Counted from the first letter of the stretch, positions 42,502 through 51,325 are shown. The stretch is 64,000 nt of DNA from an uncultured Spartobacteria bacterium (GCA_938011325.1 CALLUD010000026.1:1-64000); one strand, 5' to 3'. Program-made: numbers and translations. The notes: generated by a model not told the origin, from the letters alone.

Positions 42502-43578
42502 TCAGGCGGAGCGGCGGAGCACAGCGACCACTTCCACCTCGGCGGTTTGCGGGAACATGTCGAGCGGGGTCACGGCGGCAAGATCAAACCCGAGCAGCTT
42601 GATGTCGCGCGCGAGGGTTGCCGGATTGCACGATACGTAAACGATGTTCGCAACTTCCGAAGTTCGCAAGATGTCGATCACCCGCGCATCAACGCCTTGC
42701 GCAGGCGGGTCGAGAATCACGGTCCCCTTCCCGCTCAAGCTCTCGAGCACGGCGGCGAGTTGCTCGGTGACATCGCCTTCGACGAACGCCACGTTCTCCG
42801 GCGCCAATCTGCGCGCCTGCTCGATGCTTCGCGGGTTCCACTCGATGCCGATGACGCGTCGGAATTTCCCGGCAAGATGTCGCGCAAAGAACCCATCGCC
42901 GCAAAATGCGTCCACGAGAATCTCCCCTCCTTCGCACGCCTCCTCGACGACCTCGAGCAACTGTTTAGCGACGGCGTCATTGGTCTGATGAAAGCCCTGG
43001 CGCTCCCGATGCTCCCGCAGCGTTCGTGCCCCTTCGCGAAACGGCTCACGGCGCAACCCGGCCAGGAGCGCGTTGACCGCATCCGAAGCGAGCAAACAGG
43101 CCTCGATGTCAACGAGTCCCCGGCCATCGCGGCGGTGAAACCCGATCCGGCCCGCGCGGCGGTGCACGGTGATTCGATTTCGATAGCCATACGGCAGGGG
43201 CGATGGAATGGCCTCGCGAACCAACGGATTCTTCACCCCTCCCAGACGCTGCAGGACCTGCGCGACCTGGTTCTTCTTGAGCCCGACCTGAGTCTCGTAA
43301 CTGACGTGCTGATAAACACACCCACCGCACACGCCGTAGTAGGGACATGGCGGCTTCACACGATGGGGCGACGCCTCCAACACGCGCACGAGCGTCGCTT
43401 CGACAAACCGCTTTGTCTGTCGAACAATCTGCACTTCGACCCTCTCGCCCGGCAGTGCATCCGGCACAAAGCAAACCCGGCCGTCGTCCAGCCGGCCTAC
43501 CGCCTTGCCTCCAAAGGCAACGTCCGTGATCTCCAAAAAAGTGCGCACCCCGCGACCGTAGCGACCGCCACGGTTCAA
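42502..43578 (-). CDS. RlmD/TrmA-family tRNA/rRNA uracil-C5 methyltransferase, short form
   Basis: 358 residues. A TRAM domain (about 10-70, TFLEITDVAFGGKAVGR) is followed by 4Fe-4S cysteines CPYYGVCGGC plus IEACLLA. The SAM-binding fold is AFCGDGFFARHLAG, then VILDPPAQG, with the catalytic cysteine in YVSCNPATLARD. It methylates uridine C5 in rRNA or tRNA. Family members are usually about 430-450 residues; here the central beta domain is cut down, only GFHQTND remaining. TTG 43578 is chosen because GGAGGT lies 4 bases upstream. ATG 43632 would put the first codons inside the hsp20 terminator. Confidence 0.82.
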   Translation of the reverse strand: MNRGGRYGRGVRTFLEITDVAFGGKAVGRLDDGRVCFVPDALPGERVEVQIVRQTKRFVEATLVRVLEASPHRVKPPCPYYGVCGGCVYQHVSYETQVGLKKNQVAQVLQRLGGVKNPLVREAIPSPLPYGYRNRITVHRRAGRIGFHRRDGRGLVDIEACLLASDAVNALLAGLRREPFREGARTLREHRERQGFHQTNDAVAKQLLEVVEEACEGGEILVDAFCGDGFFARHLAGKFRRVIGIEWNPRSIEQARRLAPENVAFVEGDVTEQLAAVLESLSGKGTVILDPPAQGVDARVIDILRTSEVANIVYVSCNPATLARDIKLLGFDLAAVTPLDMFPQTAEVEVVAVLRRSA

Positions 43579-43582
43579 CGCC

Positions 43583-43588
43583 ACCTCC
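43583..43588 (-). promoter_or_regulatory. Ribosome-binding site for a TTG start
   Basis: GGAGGT on the minus strand, 4 bases before TTG 43578. It is the strongest Shine-Dalgarno sequence near the methyltransferase start and decides against the ATG at 43632. Confidence 0.6.
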
Positions 43589-43594
43589 GGATAT

Positions 43595-43629
43595 GAAAAA
43601 CCCGCGAGGTTTCGTGGGAACCCCGCGGG
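43595..43629 (-). terminator. Intrinsic terminator of the hsp20 operon
   Basis: On the minus strand cccgcggggtt pairs with aacctcgcggg around a 7-base loop and is followed by tttttc. It lies directly after the stop of the second hsp20 gene (43647). Confidence 0.85.
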
Positions 43630-43646
43630 CATCGGTGCGTCGCCGT

Positions 43647-44018
43647 TTACGCGACGGGAATTCTGCGTGGCCTGGCGGCTTCCGCCTTCGGAAGCTTCAC
43701 CGTCAGCAGACCCTGATCGATCGAAGCCTCGATGCGCGAGGAGTCAACGGTCGGATCAAGGTCGAACACGCGACGATAGTCGGCGTCCGAGGACTCGCGA
43801 TACACGGCGTCTTCAGTCGGGATGTCCGTGCGATGTCCGGTAAGCGTCAGCTTGCCGTCTTCGAACGTGATTTCCACCCCGGACTTCGAGACGCCGGGCA
43901 TCTCGACCTCGAGCACGTAGCCATCGGCGTTCTGATGGATGTCGACCACCGGAGATACGGTCTCCACCCGTTCCGCGCGCTTCACGGGCGCGGTCTCTCT
44001 TTTGACGATTTCGCTCAT
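43647..44018 (-). CDS. Hsp20 small heat-shock protein, second gene
   Basis: 123 residues with a short N-terminal arm and a complete alpha-crystallin domain (about 22-110: VVDIHQNADGYVLEVEMPGVSK, DGKLTLTGHR, the conserved IDQGLLTVKLPKAE) and a C-terminal RRIPVA that carries the I-x-V-type anchor motif. It holds unfolding proteins in solution without ATP. Transcribed 24 bases after the first hsp20 gene and followed by an intrinsic terminator. Confidence 0.92.
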   Translation of the reverse strand: MSEIVKRETAPVKRAERVETVSPVVDIHQNADGYVLEVEMPGVSKSGVEITFEDGKLTLTGHRTDIPTEDAVYRESSDADYRRVFDLDPTVDSSRIEASIDQGLLTVKLPKAEAARPRRIPVA

Positions 44019-44042
44019 GGTGATTTCGCCTCCCTTCGATGA

Positions 44043-44495
44043 TTATTTGACGTCGACCGTGATCTTGTGCGGCTTCGCCTCGTCGGCCTTCGGCAGGTCG
44101 ATGGTCAGCACGCCATCCTTGTAGGTGGCCTTGACCTTGTCGGCCTTCACCTGCGCCGGAAGCGTAAAGGTCCGGGAGAATTTTCCAAAGAACCGCTCGC
44201 TCCGGAAGCTCTCGCCGTCCCGATTCTCGACCTTCCGTTCGCCGGAGATCGTGAGGTTGTCATCGTGCAGGGAAATGTCGAAGTCCTCCTTCTTCATTCC
44301 CGCCGCCTCGAGACGAACCGTGATCCGATCGTCATCCTCGTAGATGTCGAGGGCCGGCATCCACCCGCGATCGGGGCCGAAAAGCGGCGCCTGATTGGCG
44401 AGCTGAAACGCCGAGTCAAACAGATCCCGGAGTGACGCCAGACGGTCGAAGGACGACCATGGGGTTAATTGGGGTTTGTAGCTTACAAGTCTCAT
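44043..44495 (-). CDS. Hsp20 small heat-shock protein, first gene
   Basis: 150 residues. The N-terminal arm (1-45) contains SSFDRLASLRDLFDSAFQ. The alpha-crystallin domain (about 48-140) has ALDIYEDDDRITVRLEAAGMKKEDFDIS, GERK, FSRTFTLPAQV and the hallmark YKDGVLTIDLPKADEAKPHKI. Only about 40 % similar by eye to the downstream copy, so the pair may co-assemble rather than be a recent duplication. A strong ribosome-binding site (AGGAGGA, about 8 bases upstream) precedes ATG 44495. Confidence 0.93.
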   Translation of the reverse strand: MRLVSYKPQLTPWSSFDRLASLRDLFDSAFQLANQAPLFGPDRGWMPALDIYEDDDRITVRLEAAGMKKEDFDISLHDDNLTISGERKVENRDGESFRSERFFGKFSRTFTLPAQVKADKVKATYKDGVLTIDLPKADEAKPHKITVDVK

Positions 44496-44578
44496 AATTC
44501 TTTCCTCCTGAAGTTGGTTGTTTCTCTCGAGACATTATTTAGCTTCAAGTGTGCCGGGAGCATTGCTGGCGAGATCCG

Positions 44579-44613
44579 ATTCATAAGTATCTATAAATAA
44601 GATTTTTATGAAT
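44579..44613 (-). promoter_or_regulatory. AT-rich inverted repeat upstream of hsp20
   Basis: attcataa (44579-44586) and ttatgaat (44606-44613) form a perfect 8-bp inverted repeat around 19 AT-rich bases. It lies 84-118 bases upstream of the hsp20 start, within a low-GC island. It is a possible repressor operator overlapping a promoter. It is not a CIRCE element. Confidence 0.4.
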
Positions 44614-44742
44614 ACATCGCCGACGCGATCAAATCACCATATGAGTCAATATGACCCATTCGTCGAGACGAGACGAGTTTGCAATCCGAGTCAATATGGC
44701 GCACTGCGACGCGAGCTTTCGCCGAAAAGGAACTATGACCTG

Positions 44743-45732
44743 TCAGTGGATGAATCCGTCGTATTCCAAGCCAGCCGGCATTTGGAACATCCCGAGGATC
44801 TGGGTGAGAATCATGTAAAAGATCCCCAGCAAAATCGCCATGTAGAGGAATTTCGTCAGCCAGCTGGTGAGCACTTCCATGCGAACGCCGAACTGCTCGA
44901 CGTAGCGATCCGCCTGGCGCTCCATTTCCTCACCGAGGCGTCCGGACACCTCGCCAATCTGAAATGCGCGGTCGATGGACTCCGGAAAAGCCTGCGTTTT
45001 CGCCACTGCGGCCCCCAGAGCGCCCCCATTCTGCACCGCCACAACAGCCTGCTCTGCGCCAGCCCGGAACAGCGCGCTCCCGCTGGCGAGCGCTGCGCGG
45101 CTCATGGAATTCAGGATGCTTCCGCCGCCCTTCACGAGAATGCCCATGATCAGGCAGAAGCGCGACCCGGCCAGTGCGACCCGCGTTTTTCCAAAAACCG
45201 GGAGTCGCTGGATGATTTGATCGACCAGCGGGTTCGAGTGGGCGAATCGCAGGGCGAGAGTCGTCAACAGCCACGCGACGGCGACCACTGCATAGAAGAC
45301 TCCCAAAATGGTGGCTGCACTCGCGAGAAACGCTCCGAATCCCTGCCCCACCCACAGCGGCACGGACAGCAACACAGCGGCCGCATGCACCATAAAGACC
45401 GGATACGCCGAGTGCACCAGCATCTGCTGCCGCGTGCGATGCATCGTGCTGTAATACTTCGCGAGATAGCCCATCGCGACTTCGAGTTTTCCAGAAAGCT
45501 CGCCGCCGCGTGCGACTTCACGATCGAGCGGGGTGAACACCTCACCCGCCGCTTCGAAAGCCGCGTCCATCGAGCGGTCGGCGGCTTGCTGCATCCGCTT
45601 CGCCACCTCGCGGATCGAGCGCGTGCGCGTCGTGGAGAGAACTTCGAGGGACTCGCCAAACGAACGACCGCTGGCGAGCAGCTCGCGCATTTCGTGAAAA
45701 AACTGCTCTTTCTGCTGGAGGGTGAGGCGCAT
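44743..45732 (-). CDS. Type II secretion/type IV pilus GspF-like membrane protein
   Basis: 329 residues with two GspF repeats: the first (about 1-105) opens LTLQQKEQFFHEMRELLASGRS, the second (about 165-290) holds FCLIMGILVKGGGSILNSM and a GEVSGRLGEEMERQADRYVEQF motif. Three membrane helices fit the inner-membrane platform protein of secretion or pilus systems. No other gsp or pil gene is near, so it is an orphan. It starts 21 bases from ribD on the opposite strand. The frame continues far upstream only as a shadow of ribD. Confidence 0.85.
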   Translation of the reverse strand: MRLTLQQKEQFFHEMRELLASGRSFGESLEVLSTTRTRSIREVAKRMQQAADRSMDAAFEAAGEVFTPLDREVARGGELSGKLEVAMGYLAKYYSTMHRTRQQMLVHSAYPVFMVHAAAVLLSVPLWVGQGFGAFLASAATILGVFYAVVAVAWLLTTLALRFAHSNPLVDQIIQRLPVFGKTRVALAGSRFCLIMGILVKGGGSILNSMSRAALASGSALFRAGAEQAVVAVQNGGALGAAVAKTQAFPESIDRAFQIGEVSGRLGEEMERQADRYVEQFGVRMEVLTSWLTKFLYMAILLGIFYMILTQILGMFQMPAGLEYDGFIH

Positions 45733-45753
45733 GATCGGGGAGGTTTGTGTGAA

Positions 45754-46770
45754 ATGATAGCACACGCGGAGGCTGATGAACAGTTCATGCGGGCCGCGCT
45801 GGCTGAGGCAAGGAAGGGGCTTGGCCTGACCAGTCCGAATCCGGCCGTGGGTGCGGTGATTGTGAGGGGGAATCGCATCGTGGCCCGGGGATATCATCGC
45901 GCGGCCGGCCAGCCGCACGCGGAGATCGAGGCGATTCGGGCGCTGAGAAGTCCCGCACAGGCCGCCGGGGCGACCCTTTACGTGACGCTCGAACCCTGCT
46001 CGACGCACGGCCGAACCCCGCCCTGCACCGATGCCATCATCAAGGCGGGCTTTGGCAGGGTCGTTTACGGCGCGACCGATCCGAATCCGTCGCACGCCGG
46101 CCGTGCCAGGAAATTGCTCGCCGCAGCCGGCATCGAAGTGACCGATGGCGTTCTGGCCGGGGAGTGCGCGGCTTTGAATGTCGCGTGGAATCACTGGATC
46201 ACGACCGGCATGCCTTACGTCATCGCAAAGTGCGGGATGTCGCTGGATGGCCGCATCGGCTCGCACCCCGAAGCGCGCTGGATCACCACCGAAGCATCGA
46301 GACAGGACGCGATGCGGCTCCGTGCGCAGGTCGACGCAATCCTCGTCGGCGGCAACACGGTGCGGATCGACAATCCCCATCTCACCCTGCGCGGCGTTTC
46401 CGGCCGTCAGCCGTGGCGGGTCGTGTGGAGCCGGCGTGGGGACCTGCCTTGCGACGCGCACCTGTTCACCGACGAGCACCGCGCGTCCACCCTCGTGTTC
46501 CGGAAGCAATCCCTCGCACAAACGTTTCGGGAGCTCGGCCGACGGAACATCACGTCGGTGCTGATCGAAGGTGGCGGGCAAACCCTTGGCGAAGCCTTCG
46601 ACCGCGGGCTCGTCCATCGGGCGGTGTTTTATGTCGCGCCGAAGTTTCTGGGTGGATCGATTTCCGCCATCGCGGGTCGCGGAGCCCTGGAATCGTCGGA
46701 GCGTCGTCTGCGGGACGTGCGGTTCGAGCGAATCGGCGATGATCTCAAGGTCGACGGAACATTGGCCTGA
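45754..46770 (+). CDS. ribD: Riboflavin biosynthesis protein RibD
   Basis: 338-residue bifunctional enzyme. The N-terminal deaminase (about 10-145) has zinc ligands in HAEIEA and PCSTHGRTPPC and the SPNPAVGAVIV start. The C-terminal reductase (about 150-338) has AKCGMSLDGRIG, ARWITTEASRQD and LIEGGGQTLGEAF. It carries out the deamination and NADPH reduction steps after GTP cyclohydrolase II. A GGGGAGG site precedes ATG 45754. No other rib gene lies in the window. Confidence 0.93.
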   Translation: MIAHAEADEQFMRAALAEARKGLGLTSPNPAVGAVIVRGNRIVARGYHRAAGQPHAEIEAIRALRSPAQAAGATLYVTLEPCSTHGRTPPCTDAIIKAGFGRVVYGATDPNPSHAGRARKLLAAAGIEVTDGVLAGECAALNVAWNHWITTGMPYVIAKCGMSLDGRIGSHPEARWITTEASRQDAMRLRAQVDAILVGGNTVRIDNPHLTLRGVSGRQPWRVVWSRRGDLPCDAHLFTDEHRASTLVFRKQSLAQTFRELGRRNITSVLIEGGGQTLGEAFDRGLVHRAVFYVAPKFLGGSISAIAGRGALESSERRLRDVRFERIGDDLKVDGTLA

Positions 46771-46793
46771 TCCGGCCAACTCCCACGCAATCC

Positions 46794-48002
46794 TCAGCTC
46801 GCCTCGACGCCCAGCAGGATCCTCGCGGCTTGATTGACGTCCTTGTCCCCTCGCCCTGAGAGGTTGGCGATGATGATCTGGTCGGAGCTCATTTTCGGCG
46901 CGATCTTGATGACGTGCGCGATAGCGTGCGCGGATTCCAGCGCCGGGATGATTCCCTCCACCTTCGCCAGCAATTGGAACGCCCCCAGCGCGTCGTCGTC
47001 CGTGGCGAAATCGTATTCGGCCCGTCCGATGTCGCGGAGCCACGAATGCTCGGGACCCACTGCGGCGTAGTCGAGGCCCGCGGAAACGGAGTGCGTGAGC
47101 TCGATCTGACCGTCCTCGTTTGCGAGCAGCCAGGTCTTGGCGCCCTGCAACACGCCGAGGCGCCCGCCTTGAAACCGCGCCGCGTGTTCGCCGGGATGAA
47201 TGCCGCGCCCGCCCGCTTCGATGCCGACCATCCTGACCGATTCATCGGCGAGGAATGCGTAAAACAGGCCGATTGCGTTGCTGCCGCCGCCCACGCAGGC
47301 CACGAGCAAATCTGGAAGACGCTCTTCGCGTTCGAGAATCTGCCGCCGCGCCTCGTCGCCGATCACCCGATGAAAATCACGCACCATCATCGGATACGGA
47401 TGCGCTCCGTAGGCCGTGCCGAGAATGTAGTGCGTGCTGCGAACATTCGTCACCCAGTCGCGCATCGCTTCGTTGACCGCCTCCTTGAGCGTTGCCTGCC
47501 CGGCAGTGACCGGCACGACCTCCGCGCCGAGAAATCGCATGCGCGCGACATTCAGCGCCTGCCGCTCCATGTCGACGGCGCCCATGTAAATCACGCACTC
47601 GCAGCCAAAGCGCGCGGCCACCGTCGCCGTTGCCACACCATGCTGACCCGCGCCCGTTTCGGCGATGATCCGCTTCTTGCCCATGCGCTTCGCGAGCAGA
47701 ATCTGGCCGACGGCGTTGTTGATCTTGTGCGCGCCCGTGTGAAGAAGGTCTTCGCGCTTCAGGTAAATTCTGGCGCCGCCGAGATGCTCGGTAAGTCGCT
47801 CGGCGAAATAGAGCGGCGTCGGTCGTCCGACGTAATTCGTGAGCAGGTCGCGAAGTTCGTCGTGAAAGGCCGGATCCTCCCGCGCGGCGAGATATTCGCG
47901 CTCGAGTTCCTGAAGCGGAGTCATCAGCGTTTCCGGCACGAACACGCCGCCATAGGGCCCGAAATGGCCCTTTGCATCAGGAACGGTCTCGAACTTCGTC
48001 AT
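46794..48002 (-). CDS. trpB: Tryptophan synthase beta chain
   Basis: 402 residues. The PLP lysine is in HTGAHKINNAVGQ near 90, the phosphate loop is CVGGGSNAIG, ETGAGQHG lines the indole tunnel, and SVSAGLDYAAVGPEHSWL is the COMM/tunnel region. It condenses indole with serine. No trpA is adjacent; instead the gene follows mutY with an ATGA overlap, so the two are co-translated. TrpB1-type by length and motifs. Confidence 0.95.
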   Translation of the reverse strand: MTKFETVPDAKGHFGPYGGVFVPETLMTPLQELEREYLAAREDPAFHDELRDLLTNYVGRPTPLYFAERLTEHLGGARIYLKREDLLHTGAHKINNAVGQILLAKRMGKKRIIAETGAGQHGVATATVAARFGCECVIYMGAVDMERQALNVARMRFLGAEVVPVTAGQATLKEAVNEAMRDWVTNVRSTHYILGTAYGAHPYPMMVRDFHRVIGDEARRQILEREERLPDLLVACVGGGSNAIGLFYAFLADESVRMVGIEAGGRGIHPGEHAARFQGGRLGVLQGAKTWLLANEDGQIELTHSVSAGLDYAAVGPEHSWLRDIGRAEYDFATDDDALGAFQLLAKVEGIIPALESAHAIAHVIKIAPKMSSDQIIIANLSGRGDKDVNQAARILLGVEAS

Positions 48003-48985
48003 GCCTCAGGATGCACGCTGCCCCGCGCACCCGCAAGCGCACGAATGACCCGGCGATGCGGCGACGGAATCGCGACGTCATCGAGCGAGTCGAGCCGAAA
48101 CGCGGTGAGGCCCGGAGCGGGCGGCGACGCCACGACCTCCATTCGCACCCGAAACCGCGTGATCGGATAAGTCTCCACATGCAGCACCTCGCCCGCGACA
48201 TCGGTCTCCGGCAGAATCCACATGCCCTTCCAGCGTCCATCCGACTTCGCGAGATGGATTCGATCACCCTCGACGATAAACGCCCGGCGCTCGGTCACCT
48301 TCGTCGTGACGGGACGTTCCTTCTTCCTCGGCAGCGACTCGGGATCCCGCGCGCGGCATGCTCCGCGAATCGGACACTCCGGGCACAGCGGATTGCGCGG
48401 CTTGCACACAAGCGCGCCCAGTTCCATGAGCGCGGAGTTGAACTCTCCCGCTCCCGTTTCCGGTTGCAATGCCAGCGCCGCCTCGCGCATTGCCCGCCGT
48501 CCGGCGGCGGACTCGATCGGCTCCTGCAGGTCAATGACCCGCGCAAACACGCGTGCCACGTTCGCGTCGACCACCGGCGCCGCACGATCGAATGCAAAAG
48601 CCATCACGGCACCGGCCGTGTATTCCCCGATCCCCGGCAGCGCCCGCAGGGCCTCCAGGTCGTCGGGCACAACCCCGCCGTGCCGCTCCACGATTGCCTT
48701 CGCTGCGCGATGAAGATTCCGCGCCCGTGAGTAGTAGCCCAGTCCCTGCCACATCGCGAGCACGTCCGGTTCCTCCGCTTTGGCGAGCGCGCGAACGCTC
48801 GGAAACCGATTCATCCACCGCTCGTAATAGCCCACCACGGTGGCGATCTGCGTTTGCTGCGCCATGAATTCCGAAACCAGCACCGCGTAGGGATCGCGTG
48901 TGCGTCGCCATGGGAGATCGCGGGCATTCTGGCGATACCATGCGACGAGCCGGGACATGGACGATGGAGATTTCAAGCGATGCAT
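47999..48985 (-). CDS. mutY: A/G-specific adenine DNA glycosylase MutY
   Basis: 328 residues. The catalytic domain has SEFMAQQTQ (catalytic glutamate), the helix-hairpin-helix ALPGIGEYTAGAV with catalytic aspartate in VVDANVARV, and a 4Fe-4S loop with CPECPIRGAC. A C-terminal NUDIX-like domain (from about 225, TTKVTERRAFIVEGDRIHLAKSDGRWKGMWILPE) recognises 8-oxo-G. It removes A opposite 8-oxo-G. The start is uncertain: ATG 48985 is chosen on family N-terminus length; 49000 and 48958 are possible and none has a clear ribosome-binding site. Confidence 0.9.
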   Translation of the reverse strand: MHRLKSPSSMSRLVAWYRQNARDLPWRRTRDPYAVLVSEFMAQQTQIATVVGYYERWMNRFPSVRALAKAEEPDVLAMWQGLGYYSRARNLHRAAKAIVERHGGVVPDDLEALRALPGIGEYTAGAVMAFAFDRAAPVVDANVARVFARVIDLQEPIESAAGRRAMREAALALQPETGAGEFNSALMELGALVCKPRNPLCPECPIRGACRARDPESLPRKKERPVTTKVTERRAFIVEGDRIHLAKSDGRWKGMWILPETDVAGEVLHVETYPITRFRVRMEVVASPPAPGLTAFRLDSLDDVAIPSPHRRVIRALAGARGSVHPEA

Positions 48986-49140
48986 GGTTCGCGAAACCAT
49001 AGGGATCTGGGCTGCGAGGTCGAGAGGACCTCAAACCTGGCTTCCATGCACGACGAATAGATCCTGGGAGTTATCCCACCGCGGGATGCTGGCTTATATT
49101 TTGATGACATAAAAGGTCGCAGGGAAATACCATGCCCTCG

Positions 49141-49668
49141 ATGAAAACATTACCAGTGGTGTTGGTGGCAGGAATGATGGCGTTGCTCACGAATGCGTGG
49201 GCGGCGAAAACGGTCGACTTCTCGGAACTTGCGGGAAGTTACTCGGGACAGGGAACGATCCTTGCCTTCGGAACCCCCTATTCCCTCACGGCCAAGGTGA
49301 AGTTTAATGTCCCGAAGCACGGGAAGACAGCAAAAGTGAAGCTGTCGGGTCTGATCAGTGCAAGTAGCGGCGTGCCATGGAACGTCACACTCCAACTCAA
49401 AAAGAAAGGGAAGATGACGACGAACAATATCGTCGGAATCAGCACCGCGGAAATCTACATGGCTGCGGGCCGATATAAAGTGTCGAAGGGTTCGAAGCTT
49501 GAGACCAATGCCCAGTCAACGGTGGAGATGGCGACTCTGGCCCAGAAGGTGTCGATGACCGTCAAGCCCAAGGGCAAAAAGAAAAAGGCAATGAAGGTCC
49601 GCATCACAGTGCTTGTCGACGGGGCCGAATATATCGTTTACAACCTCAAACTTACCGGGAAGCTGTGA
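49141..49668 (+). CDS. Secreted lysine-rich protein, tandem copy 1
   Basis: 175 residues with a signal peptide (1-21, ending LTNAWAAKTV). The body alternates beta strands with lysine-rich turns: DFSELAGSYSGQGTILAFG, KVKFNVPKHGKTAKVKLSG, then VKPKGKKKKAMKVRITVLV and the final IVYNLKLTGKL. It is strongly basic. No known domain is recognised. The stop overlaps the GTG start of the paralogous gene at 49665 (GTGA). Confidence 0.7.
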   Translation: MKTLPVVLVAGMMALLTNAWAAKTVDFSELAGSYSGQGTILAFGTPYSLTAKVKFNVPKHGKTAKVKLSGLISASSGVPWNVTLQLKKKGKMTTNNIVGISTAEIYMAAGRYKVSKGSKLETNAQSTVEMATLAQKVSMTVKPKGKKKKAMKVRITVLVDGAEYIVYNLKLTGKL

Positions 49669-50190
49669 AGATCATTCCTGCAGCTTTCGCCTCGCTGGCG
49701 TTGCTCGCAAATGCGTGGGCGGCCAGGGACGCTGACTTTTCGGAATTCAAAGGCACCTACCGGGGCTCCGGAACCATCGTCGCCTATGGATACTCCTACC
49801 CCCTGACGGCGGCGGTGAAGTTTGCCGTGGCGAAGAGTGGAAAAACGGCGAAAGCAACCCTCTCCGGGGAAATCTCTGCCATGGGCACCGTGCCCTGGGC
49901 CACCACGATCCGACTCCAGCGAAAGCGAAAGGCATCGACCAACAGCCTCTTTGGGAGTCGGTCTGGACGAGGGAACATTCGCTGGAAAGGGGAAATACCG
50001 AATCCCGAACGCCTCGAAACTGGTGAGCAAGACACACCGTGCGGTGACCCCCGGGTTCGTGATCGCCCAGAAATTGACGATGATCGTCGAGCCAAAAGGC
50101 AGGAAGAGAAAGAAACTCAAGACGACGCTGACAGTTACGTTCAACGGAACTCCGACCTACGTTTACAATCTGTCACTGACAGGGAAGTGA
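49665..50190 (+). pseudogene. Secreted lysine-rich protein, tandem copy 2, frameshifted
   Basis: GTG 49665 begins a paralogue of the upstream gene: signal peptide ending LLANAWAARDA, then DFSEFKGTYRGSGTIVAYG, aligning with DFSELAGSYSGQGTILAFG. After STNSLFG the homology leaves the frame and continues one base over as GVGLDEGTFAGKGKYRIPNASK and VEPKGRKRKKLKTTLTVTF to VYNLSLTGK. Dropping one G of ggg at 49953-49955 restores the frame. Without correction the first frame runs on to 50222 with unrelated sequence. This is either a real 1-base insertion or a sequencing error. Confidence 0.85.
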
Positions 50191-50322
50191 TTCGGTGGAG
50201 CTTTTCCCCTGCGGCGGGCTGAGGCTCGTCGCAGGGTTGTCGTTGGCCGGGACTTCGATCCGTGGAGGCCTTCGTTCTTCGTGTCTTTCCCGGGAGCGAT
50301 CCGCTACGTTGGCCTCCAGTCC

Positions 50323-51243
50323 ATGCCAAGTCCTTCCGTTTACACGTCGCCGCTTACGCCCGGCCAGGTGCAATTGCTGCGCGAGGCACTGGTCGCGCAG
50401 AACTTCGAGTTCGAGGAAAAACCCTACACCATCTTCACTGCGCGGAAGGATCGGCTGAACGTCGCCGTCTACGAAAAGGGACCCAAGGTCGTCGTGCAGG
50501 GCAAGGGACTGGAGGACTTCATCACATTCACGCTCGAGCCGCAGGTGCTCGGCGAGGCGAGATTCGGTTACGACGAGGTTTTCGAGCCGGAGAAGTTCGC
50601 GCCGCACTTTGGAATCGATGAAAGCGGCAAGGGCGATTTCTTCGGCCCGCTTGTCGTGGCGGGGGTCTACACGGACGAACGGATCGCGCGTGAGTTCAAT
50701 GCCGCAGGGGTGCAGGACAGCAAGAACATTGGCTCGGACAAAAAAGTGCGCGAACTCGCGACGATCATCCGTCGCTCGAAGACGCCGCAGACGGTGATCC
50801 TCATCGGCCCGGAGCGCTACAACCAGCTCTTCGAGAAGTTCGGAAATCTCAACAAACTCCTCGCATGGGGCCACGCCCGCGCGATCGAGAACCTGTGCGG
50901 GTTGCAGCCGGATTGTCCGCGCGCGCTTTCGGATAAATTCGCCAACGAGCATGTCATCCAGCGCGCGCTCATGGAAAAGGGCCGCGGTCTCGTGCTCGAG
51001 CAGCGGACGAAGGCTGAAAGCGACTATGCTGTCGCCGCAGCGTCCATTCTCGCGCGAGAGAAATTCATCGATTGGATGGACAAGACGAGCGAGGAACTCG
51101 GCGTGAAAATCCCGCGTGGCGCCTCGGCGCAGGTGAAAGCCGTGGCCCGCACGCTTGTCGATGGCCGCGGCCCCGAGATTCTCTCAAAAGTCGCCAAGAC
51201 GCACTTCAAGACGGCGGCCGAGGTGCTCGGTCGGTTGCTCTGA
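50323..51243 (+). CDS. rnhC: Ribonuclease HIII
   Basis: 306 residues. The N-terminal substrate-binding (TBP-like) domain spans about 10-90 and the RNase H fold starts at FGIDESGKGDFFGPLVVAGV, where DEsGKGD near 98 is the HIII-specific active site. QDSKNIGSDKKV and KAESDYAVAAASILAREKF supply further acidic residues. It cleaves RNA in RNA-DNA hybrids. ATG 50323 follows the pseudogene by 132 bases; the frame opens slightly earlier, at 50281. It converges with the trehalose synthase gene. Confidence 0.92.
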   Translation: MPSPSVYTSPLTPGQVQLLREALVAQNFEFEEKPYTIFTARKDRLNVAVYEKGPKVVVQGKGLEDFITFTLEPQVLGEARFGYDEVFEPEKFAPHFGIDESGKGDFFGPLVVAGVYTDERIAREFNAAGVQDSKNIGSDKKVRELATIIRRSKTPQTVILIGPERYNQLFEKFGNLNKLLAWGHARAIENLCGLQPDCPRALSDKFANEHVIQRALMEKGRGLVLEQRTKAESDYAVAAASILAREKFIDWMDKTSEELGVKIPRGASAQVKAVARTLVDGRGPEILSKVAKTHFKTAAEVLGRLL

Positions 51244-51325
51244 GCTGGCTGTCGCATTGGTGAAGCCGATCATCAGCGCAATGACGCGGGTCGCCTGAGC
51301 GGCCACGCAGATTTTCCGCGAATCG

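Noticed and set aside
44608..46770. Apparent 720-residue protein carrying RibD at its C-terminus
   Set aside because: The first 382 codons are antisense to the GspF-like gene. RibD has its own ribosome-binding site and a normal N-terminus at 45754.
44743..47043. Apparent 766-residue protein carrying GspF at its C-terminus
   Set aside because: The N-terminal half is antisense to ribD. GspF homology starts exactly at the ATG at 45732.
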